Shown here one piece after another: positions 57,211 through 64,000 of a stretch of 64,000 bases of DNA. The notes below the pieces were generated by a model. The model ran no database searches, had not been told where the DNA came from, and saw nothing but the letters and a program-made list of their open reading frames with translations. The first letter of the stretch is position 1, and every line of letters begins with the position of its first letter. The stretch spans positions 6,758,001 to 6,822,000 of the forward strand of contig NZ_CP061281.1 in the NCBI RefSeq assembly GCF_014621695.1, in the 5' to 3' direction. The position numbers were made by a program, and so were the translations under genes. Source of the stretch: Streptomyces xanthii. GTDB lineage: Bacteria; Actinomycetota; Actinomycetes; Streptomycetales; Streptomycetaceae.

Positions 57211-58924
57211 ACTGTCCCGCGCCGCCTACGCCGACCTGTTCGGCCCCACCACCGGCGACCGGATCCGGCTCGCCGACACCGACCTGCTCGTCGAGATCGA
57301 GGAGGACCGCTCGGGCGGCCCCGGCCGTTCCGGCGACGAGGCGGTGTTCGGCGGCGGCAAGGTCATCCGCGAGTCCATGGGGCAGTCGCGCGCCACCCGC
57401 GCCGAAGGCACCCCGGACACCGTTGTCACCGGCGCCGTCATCATCGACCACTGGGGCGTCGTCAAGGCCGACATCGGCATCCGCGACGGCCGCATCACCG
57501 GTATCGGCAAGGCCGGCAACCCCGACACGATGGACGGCGTCCACCCCGACCTCGTCATCGGACCCGAGACCGAGGTCCTCGCCGGCAACGGCAAGATCCT
57601 CACCGCCGGCGGCATCGACACGCACATCCACTTCATCTCGCCGACCATCGTCGACGAGGCCCTCGCCGCCGGCGTCACCACCCTGATCGGCGGTGGCACC
57701 GGACCCGCCGAGGGCAGCAAGGCGACCACCGTCACGCCCGGATCCTGGCACCTGGCCCGGATGTTCGCCGCCATGGAGCGCAGTCCCGTCAACATCGGCT
57801 TCCTCGGCAAGGGCAACACGATGTCGAAGGAGTCCATGCGCGACCAGCTGCGCGCGGGCATCCTCGGCTTCAAGATCCACGAGGACTGGGGCGCCACCCC
57901 CGCCGTGATCTCCGCCTGCCTCGACGTCTGTGAGGAGTCGGGCGCCCAACTGGCCGTCCACACCGACACGTTGAACGAGGCCGGATTCGTCCAGGACACC
58001 TTCGACGCCGTCGCCGGACGCACCCTGCACGCCTTCCACGTCGAGGGCGCGGGCGGCGGCCACGCACCCGACATGATCACCGCCGTGTCGCTGCCCCACA
58101 TGCTGCCGAGCTCGACCAACCCGACCCGGCCGCACACCGTCAACACCGTCGAGGAACACCTCGACATGCTGATGGTCTGTCACCACCTCAACCCGGCCGT
58201 GCCGGAGGACCTCGCCTTCGCCGAGTCCCGCATCCGGCCCACCACCATCGCGGCCGAGGACATCCTGCACGACCTCGGCGCCATCTCGATCATGTCCTCG
58301 GACTCGCAGGCCATGGGCCGCATCGGTGAGGTCATCATGCGCACCTGGCAGACCGCGCACGTGATGAAGCGCCGCCGCGGCTTCCTGCCCGGAGACATCC
58401 GCGCCGACAACGCCCGCGCCCGCCGCTACGTCGCCAAGTACACGATCAACGCGGCGATCGCCCAGGGCATCGAGCACGAGATCGGCTCCGTCGAGAGCGG
58501 CAAACTCGCCGACCTCGTGCTGTGGGACCCGAAGTTCTTCGGCGTGAAGCCGCAGGTGGTGCTCAAGGGCGGCCAGATCGCCTACGCGCAGATGGGCGAC
58601 GCCAACGCCTCCATCCCCACCCCGCAGCCCGTGCTGCCGCGCCCGATGTTCGGAGCCCGCGGCGCGGCGCCCGCCGCCAACTCGTTCAACTTCGTCGCCG
58701 AGGCGGCGATCGAGGACGGGCTGCCGGAGCGCCTCGGTCTCGGGCGCGGGTTCGTTCCGATCCATTCGACGCGCGGCCGCACCAAGGCTGACATGGTCAA
58801 CAACGACGCGCTGCCCCGCGTCGAGGTCGCCCCGGACTCGTTCGCGGTGACCATCGACGGGGAGCTCGTCGAGCCCGAACCGGCCACGGAACTGCCGCTC
58901 GCCCAGCGGTACTTCCTCTTCTGA
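57203..58924 (+). CDS. ureC: Urease alpha (catalytic) subunit
   Basis: A 573-residue nickel metalloenzyme that hydrolyses urea to ammonia and carbamate. Ni-binding and active-site blocks are present: [12 protein letters not shown] (two His), [14 protein letters not shown] (carbamylated Lys), [29 protein letters not shown] (nickel ligand and catalytic His), and the flap region [16 protein letters not shown]. Full length is normal. Its ATG lies inside the end of ureB, so translation is coupled. Confidence 0.98.
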   Translation: MPELSRAAYADLFGPTTGDRIRLADTDLLVEIEEDRSGGPGRSGDEAVFGGGKVIRESMGQSRATRAEGTPDTVVTGAVIIDHWGVVKADIGIRDGRITGIGKAGNPDTMDGVHPDLVIGPETEVLAGNGKILTAGGIDTHIHFISPTIVDEALAAGVTTLIGGGTGPAEGSKATTVTPGSWHLARMFAAMERSPVNIGFLGKGNTMSKESMRDQLRAGILGFKIHEDWGATPAVISACLDVCEESGAQLAVHTDTLNEAGFVQDTFDAVAGRTLHAFHVEGAGGGHAPDMITAVSLPHMLPSSTNPTRPHTVNTVEEHLDMLMVCHHLNPAVPEDLAFAESRIRPTTIAAEDILHDLGAISIMSSDSQAMGRIGEVIMRTWQTAHVMKRRRGFLPGDIRADNARARRYVAKYTINAAIAQGIEHEIGSVESGKLADLVLWDPKFFGVKPQVVLKGGQIAYAQMGDANASIPTPQPVLPRPMFGARGAAPAANSFNFVAEAAIEDGLPERLGLGRGFVPIHSTRGRTKADMVNNDALPRVEVAPDSFAVTIDGELVEPEPATELPLAQRYFLF

Positions 58925-58942
58925 GGGACGTGTGCCCGCCTC

Positions 58943-59617
58943 ATGACACGCGCCGCCCTGCTCGTCCTGGCCGACGGCCGCTTCCCCGCCGGAGGGCACG
59001 CCCACTCCGGCGGGGCGGAGGCCGCCGTCAAGGCGGGCCGCATCACCGACGCCGCGAGCCTGGAGGAGTTCTGCCGCGGCCGGCTGCACACCAGCGGTCT
59101 GGCCGCGGCGGCCATCGCCGCGGCCGCCGCGCTCGGTGTCGACCCCGTCGCGCTCGACACCGCGGCCGACGCCCGTACCCCCTCGGAAGCCCTGCGCACC
59201 GCCGCCCGCAGACTCGGCCGGCAGTTGATGCGGGCCGCCCGCGCCACCTGGCCGGACCCCGAACTCGACGCGCTGGCCGCGAAGTTCCCCAAGGGAGCCC
59301 ACCAGCCCGTCGTGCTCGGCCTCGCCGCCCGCGCCGCCGGACTCGGCCCCGAGGACGCCGCGTACTGCTCCGCGTACGAAGGGGTCGGAGGGCCCGCGAC
59401 CGCCGTCGTACGCCTGCTCAGCCTCGACCCGTTCGACGCGACCCGTGTGCTGGCCCGGCTCGCCCCCGAGCTGGATGTGGTCGTGCGGAGCGCGGTGGAC
59501 GCGGCCCGGTCGGCCGTCGACGACGGGGTCGGCGTGCTACCCGCCGGGTCGGCGCCGCTGCTGGAGATCAGCGCGGAGGCGCACGCCGCTTGGGCTGTGC
59601 GGTTGTTCGCGTCCTAG
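58943..59617 (+). CDS. ureF: Urease accessory protein UreF
   Basis: A 224-residue accessory protein with the UreF pattern: ALLVLADGRFPAGGHAHSGG at the N-terminus, FPKGAHQPVVLGLAARAAGL, AYCSAYEGVGGPATAVVRLL and the C-terminal PLLEISAEAHAAWAVRLFAS. UreF bridges UreD and UreG while nickel and CO2 are loaded into urease. It starts 18 bp after ureC. It is one of three accessory genes here; ureE is absent. Confidence 0.94.
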   Translation: MTRAALLVLADGRFPAGGHAHSGGAEAAVKAGRITDAASLEEFCRGRLHTSGLAAAAIAAAAALGVDPVALDTAADARTPSEALRTAARRLGRQLMRAARATWPDPELDALAAKFPKGAHQPVVLGLAARAAGLGPEDAAYCSAYEGVGGPATAVVRLLSLDPFDATRVLARLAPELDVVVRSAVDAARSAVDDGVGVLPAGSAPLLEISAEAHAAWAVRLFAS

Positions 59618-59650
59618 CGGTGTGTCCGTTGCCGGCTGTCCGTCACTGAA

Positions 59651-59714
59651 CCGGGGCTGCGTCCCCGGACCCCCGTCGGCCTGAACGGCCTCGTCCTCAA
59701 GCGCCGGACGGGCT
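59651..59714. repeat. Dispersed Streptomyces intergenic repeat inside the urease operon
   Basis: The 64-bp element starts with hairpin CCGGGG-CTGCGT-CCCCGG (59651-59668), followed by GGCCTGAACGGCC and CCTCAAGCGCCGGACGGGCT. I recall this as a repeat found at many Streptomyces intergenic sites. It separates ureF from ureG, where close spacing or overlap would be expected. Confidence 0.75.
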
Positions 59715-59746
59715 GGGGGCCTGTCTCATTGGAGTTGAAGAACGTC

Positions 59747-60427
59747 ATGCACCTTGGTCACTCTCACGACGACGCGTCCGCCGTCTCCGCCGATGCCCGG
59801 CGCCCCGACGGGAATCGGCGCGCCCTGCGCATCGGGCTCGGCGGGCCCGTGGGTTCCGGCAAGACCGCCACCGTCGCCGCCCTGTGCCGCGCCCTGCGCG
59901 ACGAACTGTCCCTCGCCGTCGTCACGAACGACATCTACACGCGCGAGGACGCCGAGTTCCTGCTGCGCGAGGCCGTCCTGCCGCCCGAGCGGATCACCGC
60001 CGTGGAGACCGGCGCCTGCCCGCACACCGCCATCCGCGACGACATCTCCGCCAACCTGGAGGCCGTCGAGGACCTGGAGGACGAGGTCGGCCCGCTCGAC
60101 CTGGTCCTCGTCGAGTCCGGCGGCGACAACCTGACCGCCACCTTCTCCAAGGGCCTCGTCGACGCCCAGATCTTCGTCATCGACGTCGCGGGCGGCGACG
60201 ACATCCCGCGCAAGGGCGGCCCCGGGGTCACCACCGCCGACCTCCTCGTCGTCAACAAGACCGACCTCGCCCCCCATGTCGGCTCCGACCTCGACCGGAT
60301 GTCCGCCGACGCCGAGAAGCAGCGGGGCGAGCTCCCTGTCGTCTTCCAGTCGCTGCGCGCCGAGGGCGGCGTCGGCGAGGTGGCCGGCTGGGTCCGGGAG
60401 CGCATCGCCGCCTGGACCGCCGCGTGA
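59747..60427 (+). CDS. ureG: Urease accessory GTPase UreG
   Basis: A 226-residue SIMIBI GTPase that delivers nickel to urease. The P-loop is [20 protein letters not shown], the metal-binding CPH is in [14 protein letters not shown], then [10 protein letters not shown] and [12 protein letters not shown] complete the G motifs. The N-terminal HLGHSHDD may bind nickel. The ATG at 59747 has GGAG 12 nt upstream; a TTG 18 bp earlier is an alternative. It overlaps ureD by 4 bp. Confidence 0.97.
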   Translation: MHLGHSHDDASAVSADARRPDGNRRALRIGLGGPVGSGKTATVAALCRALRDELSLAVVTNDIYTREDAEFLLREAVLPPERITAVETGACPHTAIRDDISANLEAVEDLEDEVGPLDLVLVESGGDNLTATFSKGLVDAQIFVIDVAGGDDIPRKGGPGVTTADLLVVNKTDLAPHVGSDLDRMSADAEKQRGELPVVFQSLRAEGGVGEVAGWVRERIAAWTAA

Positions 60428-61200
60428 GCACTCATCAGGCCCGGGCCGGCGTCCGGTCCGTCGCCCGCGTCGTCGCGCGCGGTGACGGCCGGGGCGGCAC
60501 GGCCCTGCCGGTCCTGGAGAGCGAGGGCTCGTTCGCCCTGCGCCGCACCCGCGGCGCCGGGGCGCAGGCCCGCGTCCTGCTGGTCGGCGCGATGGGCGGC
60601 CCCCTCGGCGGCGACCACTGCACGTTCGAGGCGCACGCGGAGGAGGGTGCTCACCTGCACGTCGGATCGGTCGCCGCGACGATCGCGCTGCCCGGCCAGT
60701 CCGGGGGCGAGGCCCGCCAGGACGTACGGCTCACGGTCGCGGACGGGGCCCGCCTCGACTGGCTGCCCGAGCAGCTGATCTCGGCCGGCGGCAGCGACCT
60801 GCGCGTCACCACGCGCGCGGAACTCGCACCCGGCGCCCACCTCGTGCTGCGCGAGGAACAGATGCTGGGCCGGGCCGGCGAGCAACCAGGACGCCTCGCC
60901 GGCCGTCTGACCGTGTGGCGCGCGGGCCGGCCGCTGCTCGACCAGGAGCTGGCCTGTGGCCCCGGCGCGCCCGGGGGCTGGGACGGTCCCGCCGTCCTCG
61001 CGGGCCACCGGGCACTGGGGCAACTGGTGGTCGTACGTCCCGATTTCGACCGGGACAAGCCGGCGGCCTGCCTGCTCGGCGAGTCGGGGACGGCCGCGCT
61101 GACCCCGCTCGCGGGCCCCGCCGTGCTGGTCACCGCCGTCGCGCCGGACGGGCTGCGGCTGCGCCGGACGCTCGACCTGGCGCTGGCCCGGCTCACCTGA
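60424..61200 (+). CDS. ureD: Urease accessory protein UreD
   Basis: A 258-residue UreD/UreH family protein: [40 protein letters not shown] (family RxxWxPxExI-like block) and [20 protein letters not shown]. UreD binds the urease apoprotein and recruits UreF-UreG. The GTG overlaps the ureG stop by 4 bp (GTGA). It is the last gene of the operon. Confidence 0.93.
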   Translation: MSTHQARAGVRSVARVVARGDGRGGTALPVLESEGSFALRRTRGAGAQARVLLVGAMGGPLGGDHCTFEAHAEEGAHLHVGSVAATIALPGQSGGEARQDVRLTVADGARLDWLPEQLISAGGSDLRVTTRAELAPGAHLVLREEQMLGRAGEQPGRLAGRLTVWRAGRPLLDQELACGPGAPGGWDGPAVLAGHRALGQLVVVRPDFDRDKPAACLLGESGTAALTPLAGPAVLVTAVAPDGLRLRRTLDLALARLT

Positions 61201-61348
61201 CCGCTGACCGGGACGAGTTATACCGTTTATCGGATTGGTAAAGAACGCCCGTCAACCCTGTTCGAAGTCCCGCGCGCACGACAGGATCCGGCTACCGATC
61301 AGCAACACGATCGACGTAACGATCGAATCGATGTGCGGGAGGGCTCAC

Positions 61349-62965
61349 TTGAGACGGACTCGACAGACGAGTCGCGGCAGCCGGAAGGTGGTGATCGGCT
61401 CCGCGGGCGCCTTTGCGGCCGCGGCGCTGATAGCGGGCGCGGTCAGCGCCCCCGCCGCCAACGCGGCGCCGCAGAAGAGCGGTCAGACGTCCTACGACCG
61501 CGAGGCACGCGGAGCCGCTCTGGCCGCCGCGCGCGCGGAGAAGCAGGGCATCGACTGGAAGGACTGCCCCGCCGACTGGGGTCTGGCCTCGCCGATCCAG
61601 TGCGGCTGGGTCACCGTCCCGCTCGACTACGCCAAGCCGAACGGCAAGCAGATCAAGCTGGCCGTCGACCGTGTCGGCAGCACGGGCACCAAGGACGAGC
61701 GCCAGGGCGCCCTCGTCTACAACCCGGGCGGCCCCGGCGGTTCGGGCATGCGCTTCCCGACGCGCGTGACCAACAAGAACCCGATCTACGCGAAGATGGC
61801 GAAGGCGTACGACTTCGTCGGCTTCGACCCGCGTGGTGTCGGCCACTCCGCCCCGATCTCCTGCATCGACCCGCAGGAGTTCGTCAAGGCGCCCAAGGCC
61901 GACCCGGTCCCCGACACCGAGGCGGACAAGCTTGCCCAGCGCAAGCTCGCCAAGGAGTACGCGGACGGCTGCTACGAGCGCAGCGGCGAGATGCTGCCGC
62001 ACATGACGACGCCGAACACCGCGCGTGACCTCGACGTCATCCGTGCCGCCCTCGGCGAGAAGAAGCTCAACTACCTGGGCGTCTCGTACGGCACCTACCT
62101 CGGCGCCGTCTACGGCACCCTCTTCCCGGGCCACGTCCGCCGCATGATTGTCGACTCCGTCGTCAACCCGGCGAAGGACAACATCTGGTACCAGGCGAAC
62201 CTGAACCAGGACATCGCCTTCGAGGGCCGCTGGAAGGACTGGCAGGACTGGGTCGCCAAGAACGACGCGACCTTCCACCTCGGCGACACCCGCGACAAGG
62301 TCCAGAAGCAGTGGGAGACCCTGCGCGCGGCCGCGAAGAAGAGCCCCATCGGCGGGGTCGTCGGCCCGGCCGAGCTCATCAGCTTCTTCCAGAGCGCGCC
62401 GTACTACGACTCGGCGTGGGTGCCCACCGCCCAGGTGTGGAGCAAGTACGTCGCCGGTGACACCCAGGCGCTCGTCGACGCCGCCGCCCCCGACATGTCG
62501 GACACCAAGGGCAACGCGTCCTCCGAGAACGGCAACGCGGTCTACACGGCCGTGGAGTGCGCCGACGCCAAGTGGCCGACCAGCTGGCAGCGTTGGGACC
62601 GCGACAACACGGAGCTGCACAAGCAGTACCCGTTCATGACGTGGGCCAATGCGTGGATGAACCTGCCGTGCGCCACGTGGAAGACCAAGCAGCAGACCCC
62701 GCTGAACGTGAAGACCGGCAAGGGTCTGCCCTCGGTCCTCATCGTGCAGTCGGAGCGCGACGCCGCCACCCCGTACGACGGCGCCGTCGAGCTGCACAAG
62801 CGGTTCCAGGGCTCCCGTCTCATCACCGAGAAGGACGCCGGCTCGCACGGCGTCACGGGCCTGACGAACCCCTGCATCAACGACCGGGTCGACACCTACC
62901 TGCTCACGGGCAAGGTGGACAGCAAGGACGTGACGTGCGCCCCGCACGCCACGCCCAAGCCGTGA
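61349..62965 (+). CDS. Secreted alpha/beta-hydrolase peptidase (Tap-like)
   Basis: A 538-residue secreted serine peptidase resembling Streptomyces tripeptidyl aminopeptidase. The signal peptide spans about residues 1-40 (VIGSAGAFAAAALIAGAVSA, cleavage near ANAA). The oxyanion strand is VYNPGGPGGSGMRFPTRV, the nucleophile elbow LGVSYGTYLGAVYGTLFPGH, the acid in VQSERDAATPYDGAVEL, and the His in DAGSHGVTG. A Tap-like C-terminal lid is present. I chose TTG at 61349 because GGGAGG lies 6-7 nt upstream; an ATG at 61331 and others are further upstream. It removes N-terminal tripeptides from extracellular proteins in known relatives. Confidence 0.92.
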   Translation: MRRTRQTSRGSRKVVIGSAGAFAAAALIAGAVSAPAANAAPQKSGQTSYDREARGAALAAARAEKQGIDWKDCPADWGLASPIQCGWVTVPLDYAKPNGKQIKLAVDRVGSTGTKDERQGALVYNPGGPGGSGMRFPTRVTNKNPIYAKMAKAYDFVGFDPRGVGHSAPISCIDPQEFVKAPKADPVPDTEADKLAQRKLAKEYADGCYERSGEMLPHMTTPNTARDLDVIRAALGEKKLNYLGVSYGTYLGAVYGTLFPGHVRRMIVDSVVNPAKDNIWYQANLNQDIAFEGRWKDWQDWVAKNDATFHLGDTRDKVQKQWETLRAAAKKSPIGGVVGPAELISFFQSAPYYDSAWVPTAQVWSKYVAGDTQALVDAAAPDMSDTKGNASSENGNAVYTAVECADAKWPTSWQRWDRDNTELHKQYPFMTWANAWMNLPCATWKTKQQTPLNVKTGKGLPSVLIVQSERDAATPYDGAVELHKRFQGSRLITEKDAGSHGVTGLTNPCINDRVDTYLLTGKVDSKDVTCAPHATPKP

Positions 62966-62990
62966 CGGATCGCTGAGCACCACGCACACG

Positions 62991-63031
62991 ACCGGCCCGG
63001 TCCCCGCCGTCACGGCGGGGACCGGGCCGGT
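62991..63031. terminator. Strong bidirectional terminator hairpin
   Basis: A perfect 20-bp stem (62991-63010 with 63012-63031, arms starting ACCGGCCCGG) closes on a single base and is extended outward by CGCACACG / CGTGTGCG. It lies between the convergent peptidase and epimerase genes. Confidence 0.9.
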
Positions 63032-63049
63032 CGCGTGTGCGCCCGCGGC

Positions 63050-64000
63050 TCAGCCGCGCGACGCGAGCCAGGCGTCCTCGGCCGCGTAGTCGAACAGGCC
63101 CGTCGTGTAGTTCCGCACCATCTTCGGGAAGCCCACCGTCCAGTCCGGCTCCTCCGCCAAGCGCCGCGTCAGCCACTCCACGGTCTCCGGCAGCGCCTGC
63201 GCGTACGTGGTGACGGGCGTGTAGCCGAGCTCCTCGCGGGCCGCCGTCATGTCCATCAGCACCGGGTTCGGCATGCCCCACGGGTTGTCCCCGACGGTCG
63301 GTGCCGGCGGAGCGCCGTCGAGCAGCACGGTCTCGGTCTCGACGTCCATCAGCGCGTCGATCATGGCGCCGATCTCGGCGACCGTGGGGGAGTCGGGGTC
63401 CGCCCCGTTCAGCACCCGCGACCCGGGGCGCCGCGCGGACAGCCGGACCAGCTCCGCCAGGTTGTACACGCTCGCCGGGTGGAAGCGGGACTCGCCGCGG
63501 TACGCCAGCACGCGCGTGCGCCGCCCGTCCAGGTTCCGCTTCACGAAGTACAGCTCGCGCGGGGTGCGGCAGTGCGGGCCGTGCACCGCCGACGCCCGGA
63601 TCACCGTCGTGGGCAGCTTCTCGCCCAGCGCCAGCAGATCCTGCTCGATCCGCACCTTGCGCGGCCCGTACCCCTCGTCGGCGGGGGCCACCGTCCGCCA
63701 GGTCTCCGGGATCGGCACCGGATAGACCGGCATCCCGTCCGGCTCCTCCTGCGTCGCGAAGCCCCGGCCCTGCTCGTCCTCGTAGACCGCTCCGCTGGAG
63801 ACCACCACGGCCGAGCCGATCCGCCCCGCCAGCGCCGCGAGCTGCCGCCCGTGCCGCGGCTCGAACGCCACCATGTCCACGACCACGTCCACGCCGTCGC
63901 CGACCAGGGCGGCCAGGGCCGCGTCGTCGTCCCGGTCCAGCCGCACCGAGCGCACCTCGTCGGGCCACGCCGCGTCCCGGTTCCCGCTCAGCGAGGCCGC
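63050..64000 (-). CDS. NAD-dependent epimerase/dehydratase, N-terminus beyond the window
   Basis: An incomplete protein of 316 visible residues: the frame stays open to the window edge, so the gene starts outside. Extended-SDR features are visible: VVDMVAFEPRHGRQLAALAG, VVVSSGAVYEDEQGRGFATQ and the active-site region DEGYGPRKVRIEQDLLALG with YxxxK as YGPRK. Then come IRASAVHGPHCRTPRELYFV and VLNGADPDSPTVAEIGAMID. The N-terminal dinucleotide-binding loop is not in the window. It resembles NAD-dependent sugar epimerases and dTDP-sugar dehydratase-like proteins. Confidence 0.88.
   Translation of the reverse strand, partial: AASLSGNRDAAWPDEVRSVRLDRDDDAALAALVGDGVDVVVDMVAFEPRHGRQLAALAGRIGSAVVVSSGAVYEDEQGRGFATQEEPDGMPVYPVPIPETWRTVAPADEGYGPRKVRIEQDLLALGEKLPTTVIRASAVHGPHCRTPRELYFVKRNLDGRRTRVLAYRGESRFHPASVYNLAELVRLSARRPGSRVLNGADPDSPTVAEIGAMIDALMDVETETVLLDGAPPAPTVGDNPWGMPNPVLMDMTAAREELGYTPVTTYAQALPETVEWLTRRLAEEPDWTVGFPKMVRNYTTGLFDYAAEDAWLASRG

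Noticed and set aside
61308..61325. Two CGATCG palindromes upstream of the Tap-like gene
   Set aside because: Short and frequent motif; not convincing as an operator on its own.
1..64000. CRISPR arrays, tRNA or rRNA genes, insertion sequences, biosynthetic gene cluster
   Set aside because: No regularly spaced short repeats, cloverleaf-like sequences, transposase or integrase frames, or PKS/NRPS/RiPP core genes were seen on either strand.

Overview
The window is a chromosomal segment of a high-GC actinobacterium, almost certainly Streptomyces. Codons end overwhelmingly in G or C, and several gene sets are typical of that genus: a BldB/WhiJ-type triad (XRE-DUF5753, DUF397, ATP-binding protein), a Methyltransf_19 methyltransferase, a DasR-type UTRA regulator with a dre-like operator, an ECF41 sigma factor, secreted Tap-like peptidases, and urease ordered ABC-F-G-D without ureE. 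No phage, insertion sequence, CRISPR array, rRNA or tRNA was seen. The combination of purB, biotin, urease and tap genes resembles, from memory, the left side of the Streptomyces core chromosome.

Layout. 0-5 kb: end of a LysE exporter, an MFS exporter with an XRE-cupin regulator, a YbaK-like deacylase, an AAC(3)-type acetyltransferase, a beta-hydroxyacid dehydrogenase, and two families of intergenic inverted repeats. 5-10.6 kb: CoA-binding protein, YigZ and the sbcD-sbcC nuclease operon. 10.6-18.6 kb: two Lrp/AsnC regulators, each divergent from a sulfur-related gene (rhodanese; a trans-sulfuration PLP enzyme), with an ATP-grasp protein, an SDR, a DUF885 hydrolase and a membrane/ACT/GNAT fusion. 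18.6-24.4 kb: a coupled SWIM zinc-finger/DUF6493-like pair and a Tat-exported PhoD phosphatase. 24.5-29.5 kb: GNAT, MocR regulator with a divergent EamA exporter, alpha/beta hydrolase and ECF41 sigma factor. 29.6-36.2 kb: GntR regulator, an array of about 150-bp tandem repeats, ROK regulator, and a two-component system divergent from an ABC exporter. 36.2-46.6 kb: methyltransferases, mug-purB, SGNH hydrolase, paired CNNM transporters and an RHH/degenerate-Fic toxin-antitoxin pair. 46.7-51.3 kb: biotin synthesis (bioF divergent from bioB-bioA-bioD). 51.3-56.3 kb: the regulatory triad, a NlpC/P60 hydrolase behind a c-di-AMP (ydaO-type) riboswitch, and a ClpP-like gene lacking the catalytic His beside a small unknown gene and a divergent orphan Phd antitoxin. 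56.4-61.2 kb: urease. 61.3-64 kb: Tap-like secreted peptidase and a truncated NAD-dependent epimerase.

Functional links. BioF, BioA, BioD and BioB carry pimeloyl thioester to biotin. The urease genes hydrolyse urea to ammonia and carry a GlnR-like box upstream, consistent with nitrogen control. SbcCD processes hairpin DNA and replication forks; large palindromes elsewhere in the window (for example 2153-2250) are the sort of structure it acts on, although no direct link is shown. Many genes appear to be transcribed as leaderless mRNAs, with a -10-like hexamer about 7 nt before the start codon.
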